NCBI RefSeq assembly: GCF_000315795.1
Contig: NZ_ANHY01000002.1
Span: 62,001-126,000 of the forward strand
Source: Caenispirillum salinarum AK4
Lineage (GTDB): Bacteria > Pseudomonadota > Alphaproteobacteria > Rhodospirillales > Rhodospirillaceae
Length of the DNA: 64,000 nt
Direction of reading: 5' to 3'
Under the pieces are notes generated by a model. That model was not told the origin of the DNA. It did not search any database and was given only the letters and a program-made list of their open reading frames with translations. Both the position numbers and the translations under genes were made by a program. Positions 15,979 to 24,382 of this stretch are shown here, in pieces; the stretch's first letter is position 1; each line of letters starts with the position of its first letter.

Positions 15979-17108
15979 GGCTGCGACCTCGGCCTCATTC
16001 CGTCGATGAATTCTTCCAGGTGGTCGGACAGTGTGGTGAGCGTGCGGCGGAACACCTTGTCGTGGCGCCGGGCGCGGTCCTCCAGGTGGGCGATCCGCTG
16101 CTCCATGTTCTCGACGACCGCGACCAGTTCCTCGGGCTGGCCCGCCAGGTCGCGCAGGGCGCTGGCGTGCAGCGGCGTGGCCGCTCCGGCATGAGGGCCC
16201 GGCGTATCCGCCGGTCCGCTGCCGTGGTATCGGCCAGTGCTCGGCACCAGCGCGCCGGGCACGCGGGCGGCGCCCTCGCGGTCGAGCACGGCCTCGCCTT
16301 CGGCCGCCATGTCCTCGGCGACTTCCGTGACCGCCTGCCCATCCAGCGTGTGCAGGTCCTCCAGCGCGCCGAACAGCAGCAGGCGCGAGCACAGGATGTT
16401 CACCCGGCGCGGCACGCCCTCGGCGTGGCGGTGGACGGCCTCGATGGCGTCGGGCGTGAACTCGGGGTCGCCGCGCCAGTCGACCGCCTCCAGCCGGTAC
16501 CTGATGTAACCCTCGACCTCGGAGGCGTCGATTGGCCCCAAGTGGCAGGAGGCGATGACCCGTTGGCGTAGCTGCTCGAGGTTGGGGGTCGCCAGAGTGG
16601 CGCGAAACTGGGGCTGGCCCACCAGCAGGGTCTGCAGGGGCGGCGCGCCGTCGACGCTCAGGTTCGACAGCATGCGCAGCTCCTCCAGCGCATCGAAGGG
16701 CAGGTTCTGGCACTCGTCGGCCACCAGAAGGCAGCGCTGCCCCGCCTCCTGCCGCGCGGCCAGGAAGTCGGACAGCAGCGTCAGCAGTTCGGCCTTCGTG
16801 GCGCCGCGCTCAGGCTGCAGGCCGAAGCCGGTGGCGGCCATGCGCAGCACGTCGTCGGCGCCGATCTGCGACGTGACGATCTTGGCGCAGCGGAAGCGGT
16901 CGGGGTCGAGTGTGTCGAGCAGGTGGCCGACCAGGGTCGTCTTGCCGGCGCCGACGTCGCCGGTGACGATCACGAAGCCCTCCCCCTGGGCGATGCCGTA
17001 GGTCAGGTAGGACTTGACGCGGTTGTGGACGGTCGAGCCGAAGAAGAAATGAGGGTCGGGTGTCAGCTGGAACGGATGGCCCGACAGGCCATAGTGTTCG
17101 ACGTACAA
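15975..17108 (-). CDS. XrtA/PEP-CTERM system-associated ATPase
   Basis: A 377-residue AAA ATPase similar to ExeA/GspA secretion ATPases. It opens MYVEHYGLSGHPFQLTPDP, has Walker A GDVGAGKTT (50-58) and Walker B LLVADE (127-132), and an arginine-finger region GVPRRVNIL. The last 40 residues form a coiled coil (VVENMEQRIAHLEDRARR). It probably energises assembly or export of the exopolysaccharide machine on the inner face of the membrane. It follows the outer-membrane barrel gene after about 95 bases. Confidence 0.94.
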   Translation of the reverse strand: MYVEHYGLSGHPFQLTPDPHFFFGSTVHNRVKSYLTYGIAQGEGFVIVTGDVGAGKTTLVGHLLDTLDPDRFRCAKIVTSQIGADDVLRMAATGFGLQPERGATKAELLTLLSDFLAARQEAGQRCLLVADECQNLPFDALEELRMLSNLSVDGAPPLQTLLVGQPQFRATLATPNLEQLRQRVIASCHLGPIDASEVEGYIRYRLEAVDWRGDPEFTPDAIEAVHRHAEGVPRRVNILCSRLLLFGALEDLHTLDGQAVTEVAEDMAAEGEAVLDREGAARVPGALVPSTGRYHGSGPADTPGPHAGAATPLHASALRDLAGQPEELVAVVENMEQRIAHLEDRARRHDKVFRRTLTTLSDHLEEFIDGMRPRSQP

Positions 17109-17141
17109 GGGTCACCTCCGCAACGGGGGAGTGGACCCGTC

Positions 17142-17177
17142 GCGCGTCGGTCCGGCCGTTCCACCGGCCCGACGCGC
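17142..17177 (-). other. Intercistronic hairpin between barrel and ATPase genes
   Basis: GCGCGTCGG with its exact complement CCGACGCGC and further pairing inside (CCGG/CCGG). There is no T-run. In the 94-base gap downstream of the barrel gene it could be a processing or stability element rather than a terminator. Confidence 0.45.
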
Positions 17178-17202
17178 GCCGTCGGCGTGCTGGCGGGAGG
17201 CC

Positions 17203-18873
17203 CTAGAACGTCACCGTGAATCGCGCGACGAGAGCATTCTCGCTGGTCGAGCCGGAATTCGAATTATCGTCCCGGCGAAGGTGACTATAGCTGACCGACC
17301 CGTTCAGATCGTCGGCGAACTGGTGGGAGAGGCTGAGCCTTCCGCGTAGGGAGGTGGAACCGTCGGACGTAACCAGGGCGGTGTCCTCGTTGCCCGTGAC
17401 GGTGTTGTCGCTGGCGGTGTAGCTGATGCTGACGCTGCCGGTGGTCTGCTCGTCCAGGTTCCGGCTGGCGGTGCCGGTGACCGAGTAGGTGGTGTCCTCG
17501 GCGCCGTTGATCGTGAACTCGCGCTGCGTGACCGATCCGTTCAGGGAATAGGTCGTACGCTCCCGCTGGGTGTTGATGGCGGCGCGGAAGGTCTGGGTGC
17601 GGGCGGTGCCGTCGACCAGGGTGAAGGGCGCGGTGGGATCGACGCCGCCGGGGCTCAGCACGCCCGTGTTGAACAGGTCGAGCAGGCAGTCCACCGTGAT
17701 CGGCACGTCCTCGCCGCCCACGGCCGAGAGGCCGGCGCTCAGGCATTCGGGCGTAATGCCGACCAGCAGCGCCTCCTGCAGCGTCTGGACGTCGGTCCGG
17801 TAGCTTGCGGACACCGAGGTGCGCGCCGTTACCCGCCAGTTGACCGTGCCGCTGTAGTAGGGATCGCCGAAGCGCTGGCCGTATTCGGCCTGCATGTCGG
17901 TGCGCGGCGACGGGTTGAAGCGCAGCCCCACCGTCCAGGACAGGCCCGACAGGTCGGCCTCGGAGATAACCCCTTCGGCCTGGTCGGTCAGCTGCACGTC
18001 GTCGTAGCCGACGCTGCCCAGAAGGCCGAAGCGCCGGTCGATGCGGTATTCCGTCGACGCCACGACGGAGCGGGAGCCGCTGCCGCCGTCGTCGCCGCCG
18101 CCGGTCTGCGTCTGCCAGCTGCCGCCCAGGCTCCAACGCAGGCGGGTGAAGTCGCTGCCGCTGTTCAGCGCCACGGTGGCGTTGTGAATGATGCCGTTGT
18201 CCGGCCGTTCGGAATCGCCGACGTCGCCGGAGCTGGCGGCGAAGAAGGCCGTGCCCGCCAGCCTGTAGGAGGCGTTGAGGTTGGCGAAGGAGCCGCCGAC
18301 GCGCTGCTGCCAGGTGGGCCCCAGCGACCACGAGATGGCCTGCGTCTGGTTCCCGACGCCCGCGCGGTCGGTGGCCGATGCCGCGCCCAGTCCGGCGAAG
18401 CGCGTCGACATGCTGGCCGAGGCGTCGAAGAACAGGTGTTCGTCGATCAGCTCGTGGTTGCCCGAGGCGAGCAGCGACTGGCGATAGCCGCTTCGGTCGG
18501 ACTGGGACAGGTACTGGTCGTAGCTGGCCCGGTAGGTGCCCACGAGAGTGGATCGCGCACCGTCCACCGAGGCCGTGACACCGGCGCCGACCGTGGTGAT
18601 GACGTCGCCGGAAGACGCGTCGTCGCCCGTTCCGCCGGCGCCGCCGGCCCGGTCGGTCAGCGTGACCTCGCCAAAGCCCGAGGCATTGATCTGCACGTCA
18701 CCCGGGGTGAGGCCCAGGAACTCCTGCCGGTCCTGGGCAGCCGCCGGCGCAACGGCCAGCGGCGCCAGAACGGCGAGTATCGCCGAGGCGGCGGAGGGTG
18801 CGGCGAGACGCCGCGCAAGGGACGGGAGCCGACCGGCGGACGCCGGGAAAGATGGTGTACGCACGACGATCAC
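17203..18873 (-). CDS. PEP-CTERM system-associated outer membrane beta-barrel protein
   Basis: A 556-residue protein with an N-terminal signal (Ala-rich, ending PAAAQ), then alternating polar/hydrophobic strands of about 10 residues throughout and a final strand VARFTVTF ending in Phe, the signature recognised by the BAM machinery. Length, layout and position next to the XrtA ATPase match the outer-membrane protein family of exosortase-A loci. It is the probable outer-membrane pore or docking barrel for the exported polymer. Two Cys (around SAGLSAVGG and TVDCLLD) may form a disulfide in a loop. Confidence 0.87.
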   Translation of the reverse strand: MIVVRTPSFPASAGRLPSLARRLAAPSAASAILAVLAPLAVAPAAAQDRQEFLGLTPGDVQINASGFGEVTLTDRAGGAGGTGDDASSGDVITTVGAGVTASVDGARSTLVGTYRASYDQYLSQSDRSGYRQSLLASGNHELIDEHLFFDASASMSTRFAGLGAASATDRAGVGNQTQAISWSLGPTWQQRVGGSFANLNASYRLAGTAFFAASSGDVGDSERPDNGIIHNATVALNSGSDFTRLRWSLGGSWQTQTGGGDDGGSGSRSVVASTEYRIDRRFGLLGSVGYDDVQLTDQAEGVISEADLSGLSWTVGLRFNPSPRTDMQAEYGQRFGDPYYSGTVNWRVTARTSVSASYRTDVQTLQEALLVGITPECLSAGLSAVGGEDVPITVDCLLDLFNTGVLSPGGVDPTAPFTLVDGTARTQTFRAAINTQRERTTYSLNGSVTQREFTINGAEDTTYSVTGTASRNLDEQTTGSVSISYTASDNTVTGNEDTALVTSDGSTSLRGRLSLSHQFADDLNGSVSYSHLRRDDNSNSGSTSENALVARFTVTF

Positions 18874-18968
18874 AATGGCGCTCCCGACATGCGGCGAGCG
18901 GCCGTGCGCGCGGCCCGGATCATGGACATCGGACGGCGTCTCCCCCCTTAGGCAACGGTGCCCGGTGT

Positions 18969-19589
18969 TCAGAACCAGGCTTGCGGAACGATAATGATAT
19001 CACCCGGCAGCAGCCGGGCGTTGGCGGAAATGTCGCCTTCCTCAAGCAGATCGTCAAGCCGAACCGTATAGTTCTGCGTGTTTCCCGCATCATCCTCGCG
19101 GACAAGCACGGCACGGTTGCCGGCGGCAAAGTCGGTCAGGCCGCCGACCGAAATCATGGCGTCGAGCAGCGTCATGCGGTCGCGGTAGGCGAGTGCCTTG
19201 GGCTCGGTCGCCTCGCCGACGATGCGCACCTGCTGATCGTAGGGGCCGGCGAACGAAGTGACGATGACGGTCACGCTCGGCGCTTGGACGAACTGTGACA
19301 GTTCCTCCTCAATGTCGGCGGCGACTTCGGCGGGCGTCTTGCCGGCGACCTCCAGTTCCTTGACCAGCGGGATCGAGATGCGCCCGTCGGGACGCACGGG
19401 CACCGTGGTCGAAAGGTCCGGATTGCGCCACACGAAGATGTTCAGCGAGTCCTGGGGCCCGATCACGTAGGTCGGGCGTTCGGCGACTTCCGGCACGTCG
19501 GGCGGCGCAGCGGTCTCCGACGCGCAGGCGGCGAGACCCAGAACAAGGGCCGGGAGTATGGACTTGATCAGAATCGAGGGCCGTTTCAT
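18969..19589 (-). CDS. XrtA/PEP-CTERM system exopolysaccharide export lipoprotein (Wza-like)
   Basis: A 206-residue polysaccharide export lipoprotein. The signal ends in lipobox LAAC with lipidated Cys22. A poly-export (BON-like) domain starts YVIGPQDSLNIFVWRNPDLSTTVPV and a SLBB domain follows with VRIVGEATEPKALAYRDRMTLLDAM and LPGDIIIVPQ. It forms the periplasm-spanning outlet with the chain-length protein. I chose ATG at 19589 with GGTGGA just upstream; an in-frame ATG at 19604 lacks a ribosome site. It is the first gene of the minus-strand block and faces away from the chain-length gene. Confidence 0.95.
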   Translation of the reverse strand: MKRPSILIKSILPALVLGLAACASETAAPPDVPEVAERPTYVIGPQDSLNIFVWRNPDLSTTVPVRPDGRISIPLVKELEVAGKTPAEVAADIEEELSQFVQAPSVTVIVTSFAGPYDQQVRIVGEATEPKALAYRDRMTLLDAMISVGGLTDFAAGNRAVLVREDDAGNTQNYTVRLDDLLEEGDISANARLLPGDIIIVPQAWF

Positions 19590-19877
19590 TTCCACCAATC
19601 CCATGTAGTGATCGTCGCATTATCGACGGCCCCGTGTATTGGCGCAACCGCCACCCAAAGACTTAAGGGCAGTCGCAAAGGGAGTACATGCCGCACTGCT
19701 GTGAAGTGTACTAAGCCGCCGGGTGGATTGGCAGAACAGCGCGCCGCGGCTTTAGATGTCGAGGACTGGTCACGCGTCGGCCCAGCGGCGGCGCCCCTGT
19801 TCGTGAACGCCCTCGGGAAGCGCCTGCCGCCGCCCCGGGGGCCGATCAACCAGCCGCGACATCGGAACGGGACGCTG
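19590..19877. promoter_or_regulatory. Divergent control region of the export and chain-length genes
   Basis: 288 bases separate the two divergently transcribed export genes. No open frame here is believable, and both operons must be driven from within it. I could not pick a confident -35/-10 pair or a sigma-54 site. Confidence 0.5.
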
Positions 19878-21587
19878 ATGAAAGACATTCTCTCGCAGCT
19901 TCAATGGTATCTGCCGGCCCTGTGGCGCCGGCGGTGGCAGATCCTGGGCGTGGCCTGGCTTCTGTGCGCGCTGGGGTGGGCGGCCGTCGCCATGGTGCCC
20001 AACGAGTACCGCGTGGCGACCAAGGTCCACATCGACACCGACAGCCTGCTGCGGCCCCTGCTGCGCGGCCTGACGGTGGACATCAACCCGATGCAGCAGA
20101 TCAACCTGATGCAGCGGACGCTGGTCAGCCGCACCAACCTGGAACGCGTGGCCCGCATGACGGACCTGGACCTCCAGGCCCGCAACGAGACCGCCATGGC
20201 CGAGTTGCTGGGATCGCTGGGCGACCGCATCCGCATGGCGCGCGACCGCGCCAACATCTTCACGATCAGCTTCACCGACAAGGACCCGCAGACGGCCTAC
20301 AAGGTCGTGCAGGCGCTGCTTAGCATCTACATGGAGAACAACGCCGGCTCCACCCGGCGCGAGTTCGACAGCGCCCGCCAGTTCATCGATTCGCAGCTGC
20401 AGAAATACGAGCAGCAGATGAACGAAGCGGAAGCGCGCCTCAACACCTTCAAGACCCAGTACCTGGGCTACCTCCCGGGCAACACCACCTTCGTCAATCA
20501 CCTCAACGCCAAGCGCGAGGAACTGAAGACGCTGGACAGCCGTCTGGTCGAGGCGCGCGCGCGGGCCGACGAAATGGAGGTGCAGCTTTCGGAAATTCCC
20601 GAATTCGTGCCCGTGGAGGGCGCGCCGGGCGGTCCGCCCTCGGGGACGGAAGTGCGCATCATGAACCTGGAGCAGCGAATCGACGAGATGCTGCTGAACT
20701 ACACCGATCAGCATCCCGACGTGGTCGCCGCCCGCCGGCTGCTCGACCGGCTGCGGGCCGACTACGAGCAGGAGATGCGCGAGCGTTCCATGGCCGCGGC
20801 GCAGTTCGCCGCCGCCACCGGCTTCGGCGACGAGATAACCGCCGTCGACGGCTCCGTCGCCGGCGGTGGCGAGGCCGGGTCCGACGCCGGCCGACCCGCC
20901 CAGGATGCCGGTCCGCCGGTGCCGAAGATGCCCAACAGCCTCTACCAGAGCATCAAGCTGTCGCTGGTGGACGCCGAGGCCCAGGTCGCCGCCCTGGTGG
21001 GCGCGCGGGCACGGGTGGAGGAGGAACTGGCCGCGTTGGAGAAGGAAGTCGACCGCATGCCCGAGATCCAGGGGCAGCTCGACCGCCTGAACCGCGACTA
21101 CACCATGGCGCGGCGCAACTATGAACAGCTTCTGGAGCGGCGCGAGACCGCGACCATCTCGGAAAGCCGGGAGATGAACGCCGACAAGGTGCAGTTCCGC
21201 GTCATCGATCCGCCGCAGGTGCCGGTGCTGCCGGACGGCTACCAGCGTCCCATGCTGCTGTCGGGCGTGCTGATCGCCGGGCTCGGCGTGGGCCTGGGCA
21301 TCGCGGTGCTGCTGGCCAGCTTCCAGTCCAACTTCGTCAGCACCATGCGTCTGGCCCAGATCGTGGGCCTGCCGGTGCTGGGCAGCGTGTCCATGGTCAG
21401 CCATGAGAGCCGGTTCGCCCGCTCGCTGCGCCTGACCTCCTTCGGCGGTGCCCTGTCCGCGCTGGTGGCGGTCTACGCCGGCCTGATGGTCGTCGAACTG
21501 CAGGTCGGCCTGCCCAATGCCGTGCCCGACTCGGTGAAGGCCGAGGTGATGCAGCGCGTTCAGCCGCTTATCGAAAAGGTGCAGTGA
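19878..21587 (+). CDS. XrtA system polysaccharide chain-length determinant protein
   Basis: A 569-residue Wzz/BexD-type co-polymerase. It starts MKDILSQLQWYLPALWRRRW, has TM1 at about residues 22-38, a long periplasmic coiled-coil arm (about 150-420, with SIYMENNAGSTRREFDSARQFI and ARRNYEQLLERRETA), the Pro-rich DPPQVPVLPDGYQRP before TM2 (about 458-480), and a third hydrophobic segment near the C-terminus. It sets polymer length together with the cytoplasmic tyrosine kinase encoded next. A Gly/Ala/Asp-rich insert near residues 325-350 is unusual but in frame. Confidence 0.95.
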   Translation: MKDILSQLQWYLPALWRRRWQILGVAWLLCALGWAAVAMVPNEYRVATKVHIDTDSLLRPLLRGLTVDINPMQQINLMQRTLVSRTNLERVARMTDLDLQARNETAMAELLGSLGDRIRMARDRANIFTISFTDKDPQTAYKVVQALLSIYMENNAGSTRREFDSARQFIDSQLQKYEQQMNEAEARLNTFKTQYLGYLPGNTTFVNHLNAKREELKTLDSRLVEARARADEMEVQLSEIPEFVPVEGAPGGPPSGTEVRIMNLEQRIDEMLLNYTDQHPDVVAARRLLDRLRADYEQEMRERSMAAAQFAAATGFGDEITAVDGSVAGGGEAGSDAGRPAQDAGPPVPKMPNSLYQSIKLSLVDAEAQVAALVGARARVEEELAALEKEVDRMPEIQGQLDRLNRDYTMARRNYEQLLERRETATISESREMNADKVQFRVIDPPQVPVLPDGYQRPMLLSGVLIAGLGVGLGIAVLLASFQSNFVSTMRLAQIVGLPVLGSVSMVSHESRFARSLRLTSFGGALSALVAVYAGLMVVELQVGLPNAVPDSVKAEVMQRVQPLIEKVQ

Positions 21588-21667
21588 CACCCGCCTTTGG
21601 AGCCGTCCGCCGCTGGCGGACCGGCCGCCGGCGGGTGCCGACAACCAGGGAAACGCAGGGGAAACGC

Positions 21668-22660
21668 ATGACGAGCCTGATGGACAAGACTTCCGCCGAC
21701 AGCGACCAGCCGACGCGCGCGCCGCGCCGGGGATCGCTGGTCGAACGGGCGGCGGAGCGGCTGGGCGCCACGTCCGACCTGCGCGGGGCCGATGCGCCGC
21801 CGCGCCGGGAGCTTCGCCCGGGCCTGTCCGGCGGCGGCCGCGGTCCCGGCGGCGGCGGGGACGGGGGCGGCCATGGCGGCAGCGGCGGCGGGCCCCGCGC
21901 GCCCGACCATGTGCCGCTGGAGGTGTCCATCGACCTCGATCGCCTGCAGGCCGAGGGCATGGTGACGCCGCGCCCGAGCCGCTCGGTCATCGCCGAGGAG
22001 TACCGCATGATCAAGCGCCCGCTGTTGCAGCAGGCCGTCACCTATCGGCGCGGCGAGGTGCGCAAGAACAACCTCATCATGGTGACCAGCGCCCTGCCCA
22101 GCGAGGGCAAGAGCTTTACCTCCATCAATCTCGCCATGAGCATCGCCAAGGAGCGCGACCTGCATGTCCTGCTGGTCGACAGCGACCTGAGCCGTCCCAA
22201 CATCGGGCAGACGCTCGGCGTTTCGGCGGAAAAGGGCCTGACGGATCTGCTGGACGACCCGTCGCTCAGCGTCCCCGACGTCCTGTTGCGCACCAACGTG
22301 CCCAACCTGTCGGTGATCCTGGCCGGCCGGCCGCACGCCATGGGCACCGAGCTTCTGGCCAGCCACCGGGCCGGCCAGATCATTCGCGAGATCGCGGAGC
22401 GCTACAAGGACCGCGTCATCATTTTCGACAGTGCGCCGGCGCTGGTCAGTGCCGAGGGCACCGCGCTGAGCCCCCACGTCGGGCAGATCCTGCTCATCGT
22501 CGAGGCCGAGCGCACCACGGAGAGCGAGGTCAAGGGTGCGCTCGACACCCTGAGCGCCTGCGACAACATCCAGCTGGTCTTGAACAAGGTGCGTACCCGG
22601 TTCGGCGCGCGCACCAAGGCCATGTACAACGGGTACTACTACTACGGCAGCTACACATGA
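21668..22660 (+). CDS. XrtA-associated tyrosine autokinase
   Basis: A 330-residue BY-kinase. A Gly-rich linker (about 55-80) precedes the kinase domain with Walker A TSALPSEGKSF, Walker A' VLLVDSDLSRPNIG and Walker B VIIFDSAPAL. The C-terminus is a tyrosine cluster (YNGYYYYGSY), the site of autophosphorylation that controls chain-length complexes. Start ATG at 21668 follows AGGGG by 7 bases; a GTG at 21584 overlapping the previous stop is an alternative. Its stop overlaps the xrtA start by four bases. Confidence 0.95.
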   Translation: MTSLMDKTSADSDQPTRAPRRGSLVERAAERLGATSDLRGADAPPRRELRPGLSGGGRGPGGGGDGGGHGGSGGGPRAPDHVPLEVSIDLDRLQAEGMVTPRPSRSVIAEEYRMIKRPLLQQAVTYRRGEVRKNNLIMVTSALPSEGKSFTSINLAMSIAKERDLHVLLVDSDLSRPNIGQTLGVSAEKGLTDLLDDPSLSVPDVLLRTNVPNLSVILAGRPHAMGTELLASHRAGQIIREIAERYKDRVIIFDSAPALVSAEGTALSPHVGQILLIVEAERTTESEVKGALDTLSACDNIQLVLNKVRTRFGARTKAMYNGYYYYGSYT

Positions 22661-24351
22661 ACCTCTCCGCCCCGCCAGCGGCGCCGGCGGAGACCGCCGC
22701 CGCGCCCCCGCGCTCCGGTCCCGCCCGAGACGCGACACGAACGCCGGCACCGGCGCTGTCGGACGCATCGCCTGCGGCCCCGTCTGCATCCGCACTGGCG
22801 CCCCGTGGTGCGGCGACGTCCGCCTCGGCATGGCGGCCGTCGGTCGCGGCCGTGGCGTTCGGGCTGGTGGTGTTGCTGGCGGCCTTCGCCGAGACGGTGA
22901 CCACGACCGTGACCACCTGGTGGAACGCGGCCTCCTACAACCACGGCCTGATCGTCGTGCCGGTGGTGCTGTTCCTCATCTGGGAGCGGCGCGCCGACCT
23001 CGCCCGCCTCACCCCGCGGGCCAGCGCCTGGGGCCTGCCCCTGATGGCCGCCGCGTCGCTTTTGTGGACGGTGGGCGAGACGGTGCATGCCGTCGTCGTC
23101 CAGCAGTTCGGCCTTGTGGGCATGATCTGGGGACTTGTGCTGACGGTGATGGGGCCGCGCGCCACCTGGGGCATGGCGTTTCCGCTGGCGTTCCTGCTGT
23201 TCGCCGTGCCGTTCGGCGAGTTCCTGGTGGTGCACCTGCAGGACCTGACGGCCGAGATGACCGTGCGCCTGTTGCGCGCCAGCGACGTGCCGGTGTTCAG
23301 CGACGGGGTCATCCTGGCGACCTCCTTCGGGCGGTTCGAGGTGGCCGAGGCCTGCGCGGGCCTGCGCTTCCTGATCGCCTGTGTCGCCTTCGGCACGCTG
23401 TTCGCCTGGATGTTCTTCCGCACGTGGCCGCGCCGGCTGGTGTTCATCGGGCTGTCCATCGTGGTGCCGATCGTCGCCAACGGCTTCCGCGCCTTCGGCA
23501 TCATCATGCTGGCGCGCAGTGCCGGGATCGAGGCGGCGACGGGCGTCGACCACCTGATCTACGGCTGGATCTTTTTCTCGCTGGTCATGGCCCTGCTGGC
23601 GCTGGCCGGCTGGTTCATGCGCCAGGACCCGCCGCCGCGCGCCGAGGGCGATGACGACGCCCCCCGTCGGCGCCGCTTCAGCGCCGCCCGCCTGCTGGGC
23701 GGCACGGCCGTGGCACTGGTGGTGGCGCTGGCCCTGCCCACCTGGGTGACGTCGGAAACCGCCCGTCAGGCGCAGGCTGCCGGCGGCGTGATCCACAAGC
23801 CGCTCGCCCTGGTGTCGCCCGACGGATGGGCGCCCGTTGACTCGGGACGCTGGGAGCCCGTGTTCCCGGGGGCGCGCGAGACCGTGCGCGAAGCCTTCGA
23901 GGCCAAGGGCGCGACCGTCGACCGCGTGGTCGCCTGGTACCCGCAGCAGGAACAGGGTCGCGAGGTGGTCTACCGCGGCAACGACCTGACGGGCGCCGGC
24001 TGGCGCCGCCTGTCCACCGGCAGCGAGGCGGTCACCGTCGACGGCCAGCCGGTGGAGGTGCGCGTGCTGCGCCTGGCCAAGGGCGAGACGCGCCGCATCG
24101 TGTGGAGCTGGTACTGGATCGACGGCACCTACACCGGCGACGACCGGGTGGCGAAGCTGCTGGAGGCGCGGTCCGTCCTGTTCGGCGGCAGCGGCGCCGG
24201 CGCGGTGATCGCCGTGTCGGCCGAATACACCGATCCCCTTCGCGAGGCGACGGCGGAAGGCGGCATTCGCGCCTTCGTCGGCGCCCACCGGACCCTGTCC
24301 ACGCAGCTGGCGACAGCGGCGCGCGGCATCCCCGCGCTGGCCCGCCGCTGA
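22657..24351 (+). CDS. xrtA: Exosortase A fused to EpsI domain
   Basis: A 564-residue membrane protein. After a disordered Ala/Pro N-terminus of about 58 residues, eight or so TM segments carry the exosortase active site: Cys233 in VAEACAGLRFL, Arg278 in NGFRAFGI and His299 in GVDHLIYGW. This transpeptidase-like enzyme cuts proteins at the PEP motif of their C-terminal sorting signal. From about residue 365 the periplasmic EpsI domain follows (SPDGWAPVD, VVAWYPQQEQGREVVY), fused as is usual for the exosortase A type. It is translationally coupled to the kinase gene. Confidence 0.97.
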   Translation: MNLSAPPAAPAETAAAPPRSGPARDATRTPAPALSDASPAAPSASALAPRGAATSASAWRPSVAAVAFGLVVLLAAFAETVTTTVTTWWNAASYNHGLIVVPVVLFLIWERRADLARLTPRASAWGLPLMAAASLLWTVGETVHAVVVQQFGLVGMIWGLVLTVMGPRATWGMAFPLAFLLFAVPFGEFLVVHLQDLTAEMTVRLLRASDVPVFSDGVILATSFGRFEVAEACAGLRFLIACVAFGTLFAWMFFRTWPRRLVFIGLSIVVPIVANGFRAFGIIMLARSAGIEAATGVDHLIYGWIFFSLVMALLALAGWFMRQDPPPRAEGDDDAPRRRRFSAARLLGGTAVALVVALALPTWVTSETARQAQAAGGVIHKPLALVSPDGWAPVDSGRWEPVFPGARETVREAFEAKGATVDRVVAWYPQQEQGREVVYRGNDLTGAGWRRLSTGSEAVTVDGQPVEVRVLRLAKGETRRIVWSWYWIDGTYTGDDRVAKLLEARSVLFGGSGAGAVIAVSAEYTDPLREATAEGGIRAFVGAHRTLSTQLATAARGIPALARR

Positions 24352-24382
24352 CGCGGGCGGCGACAGGCTTGAGGAGACACCC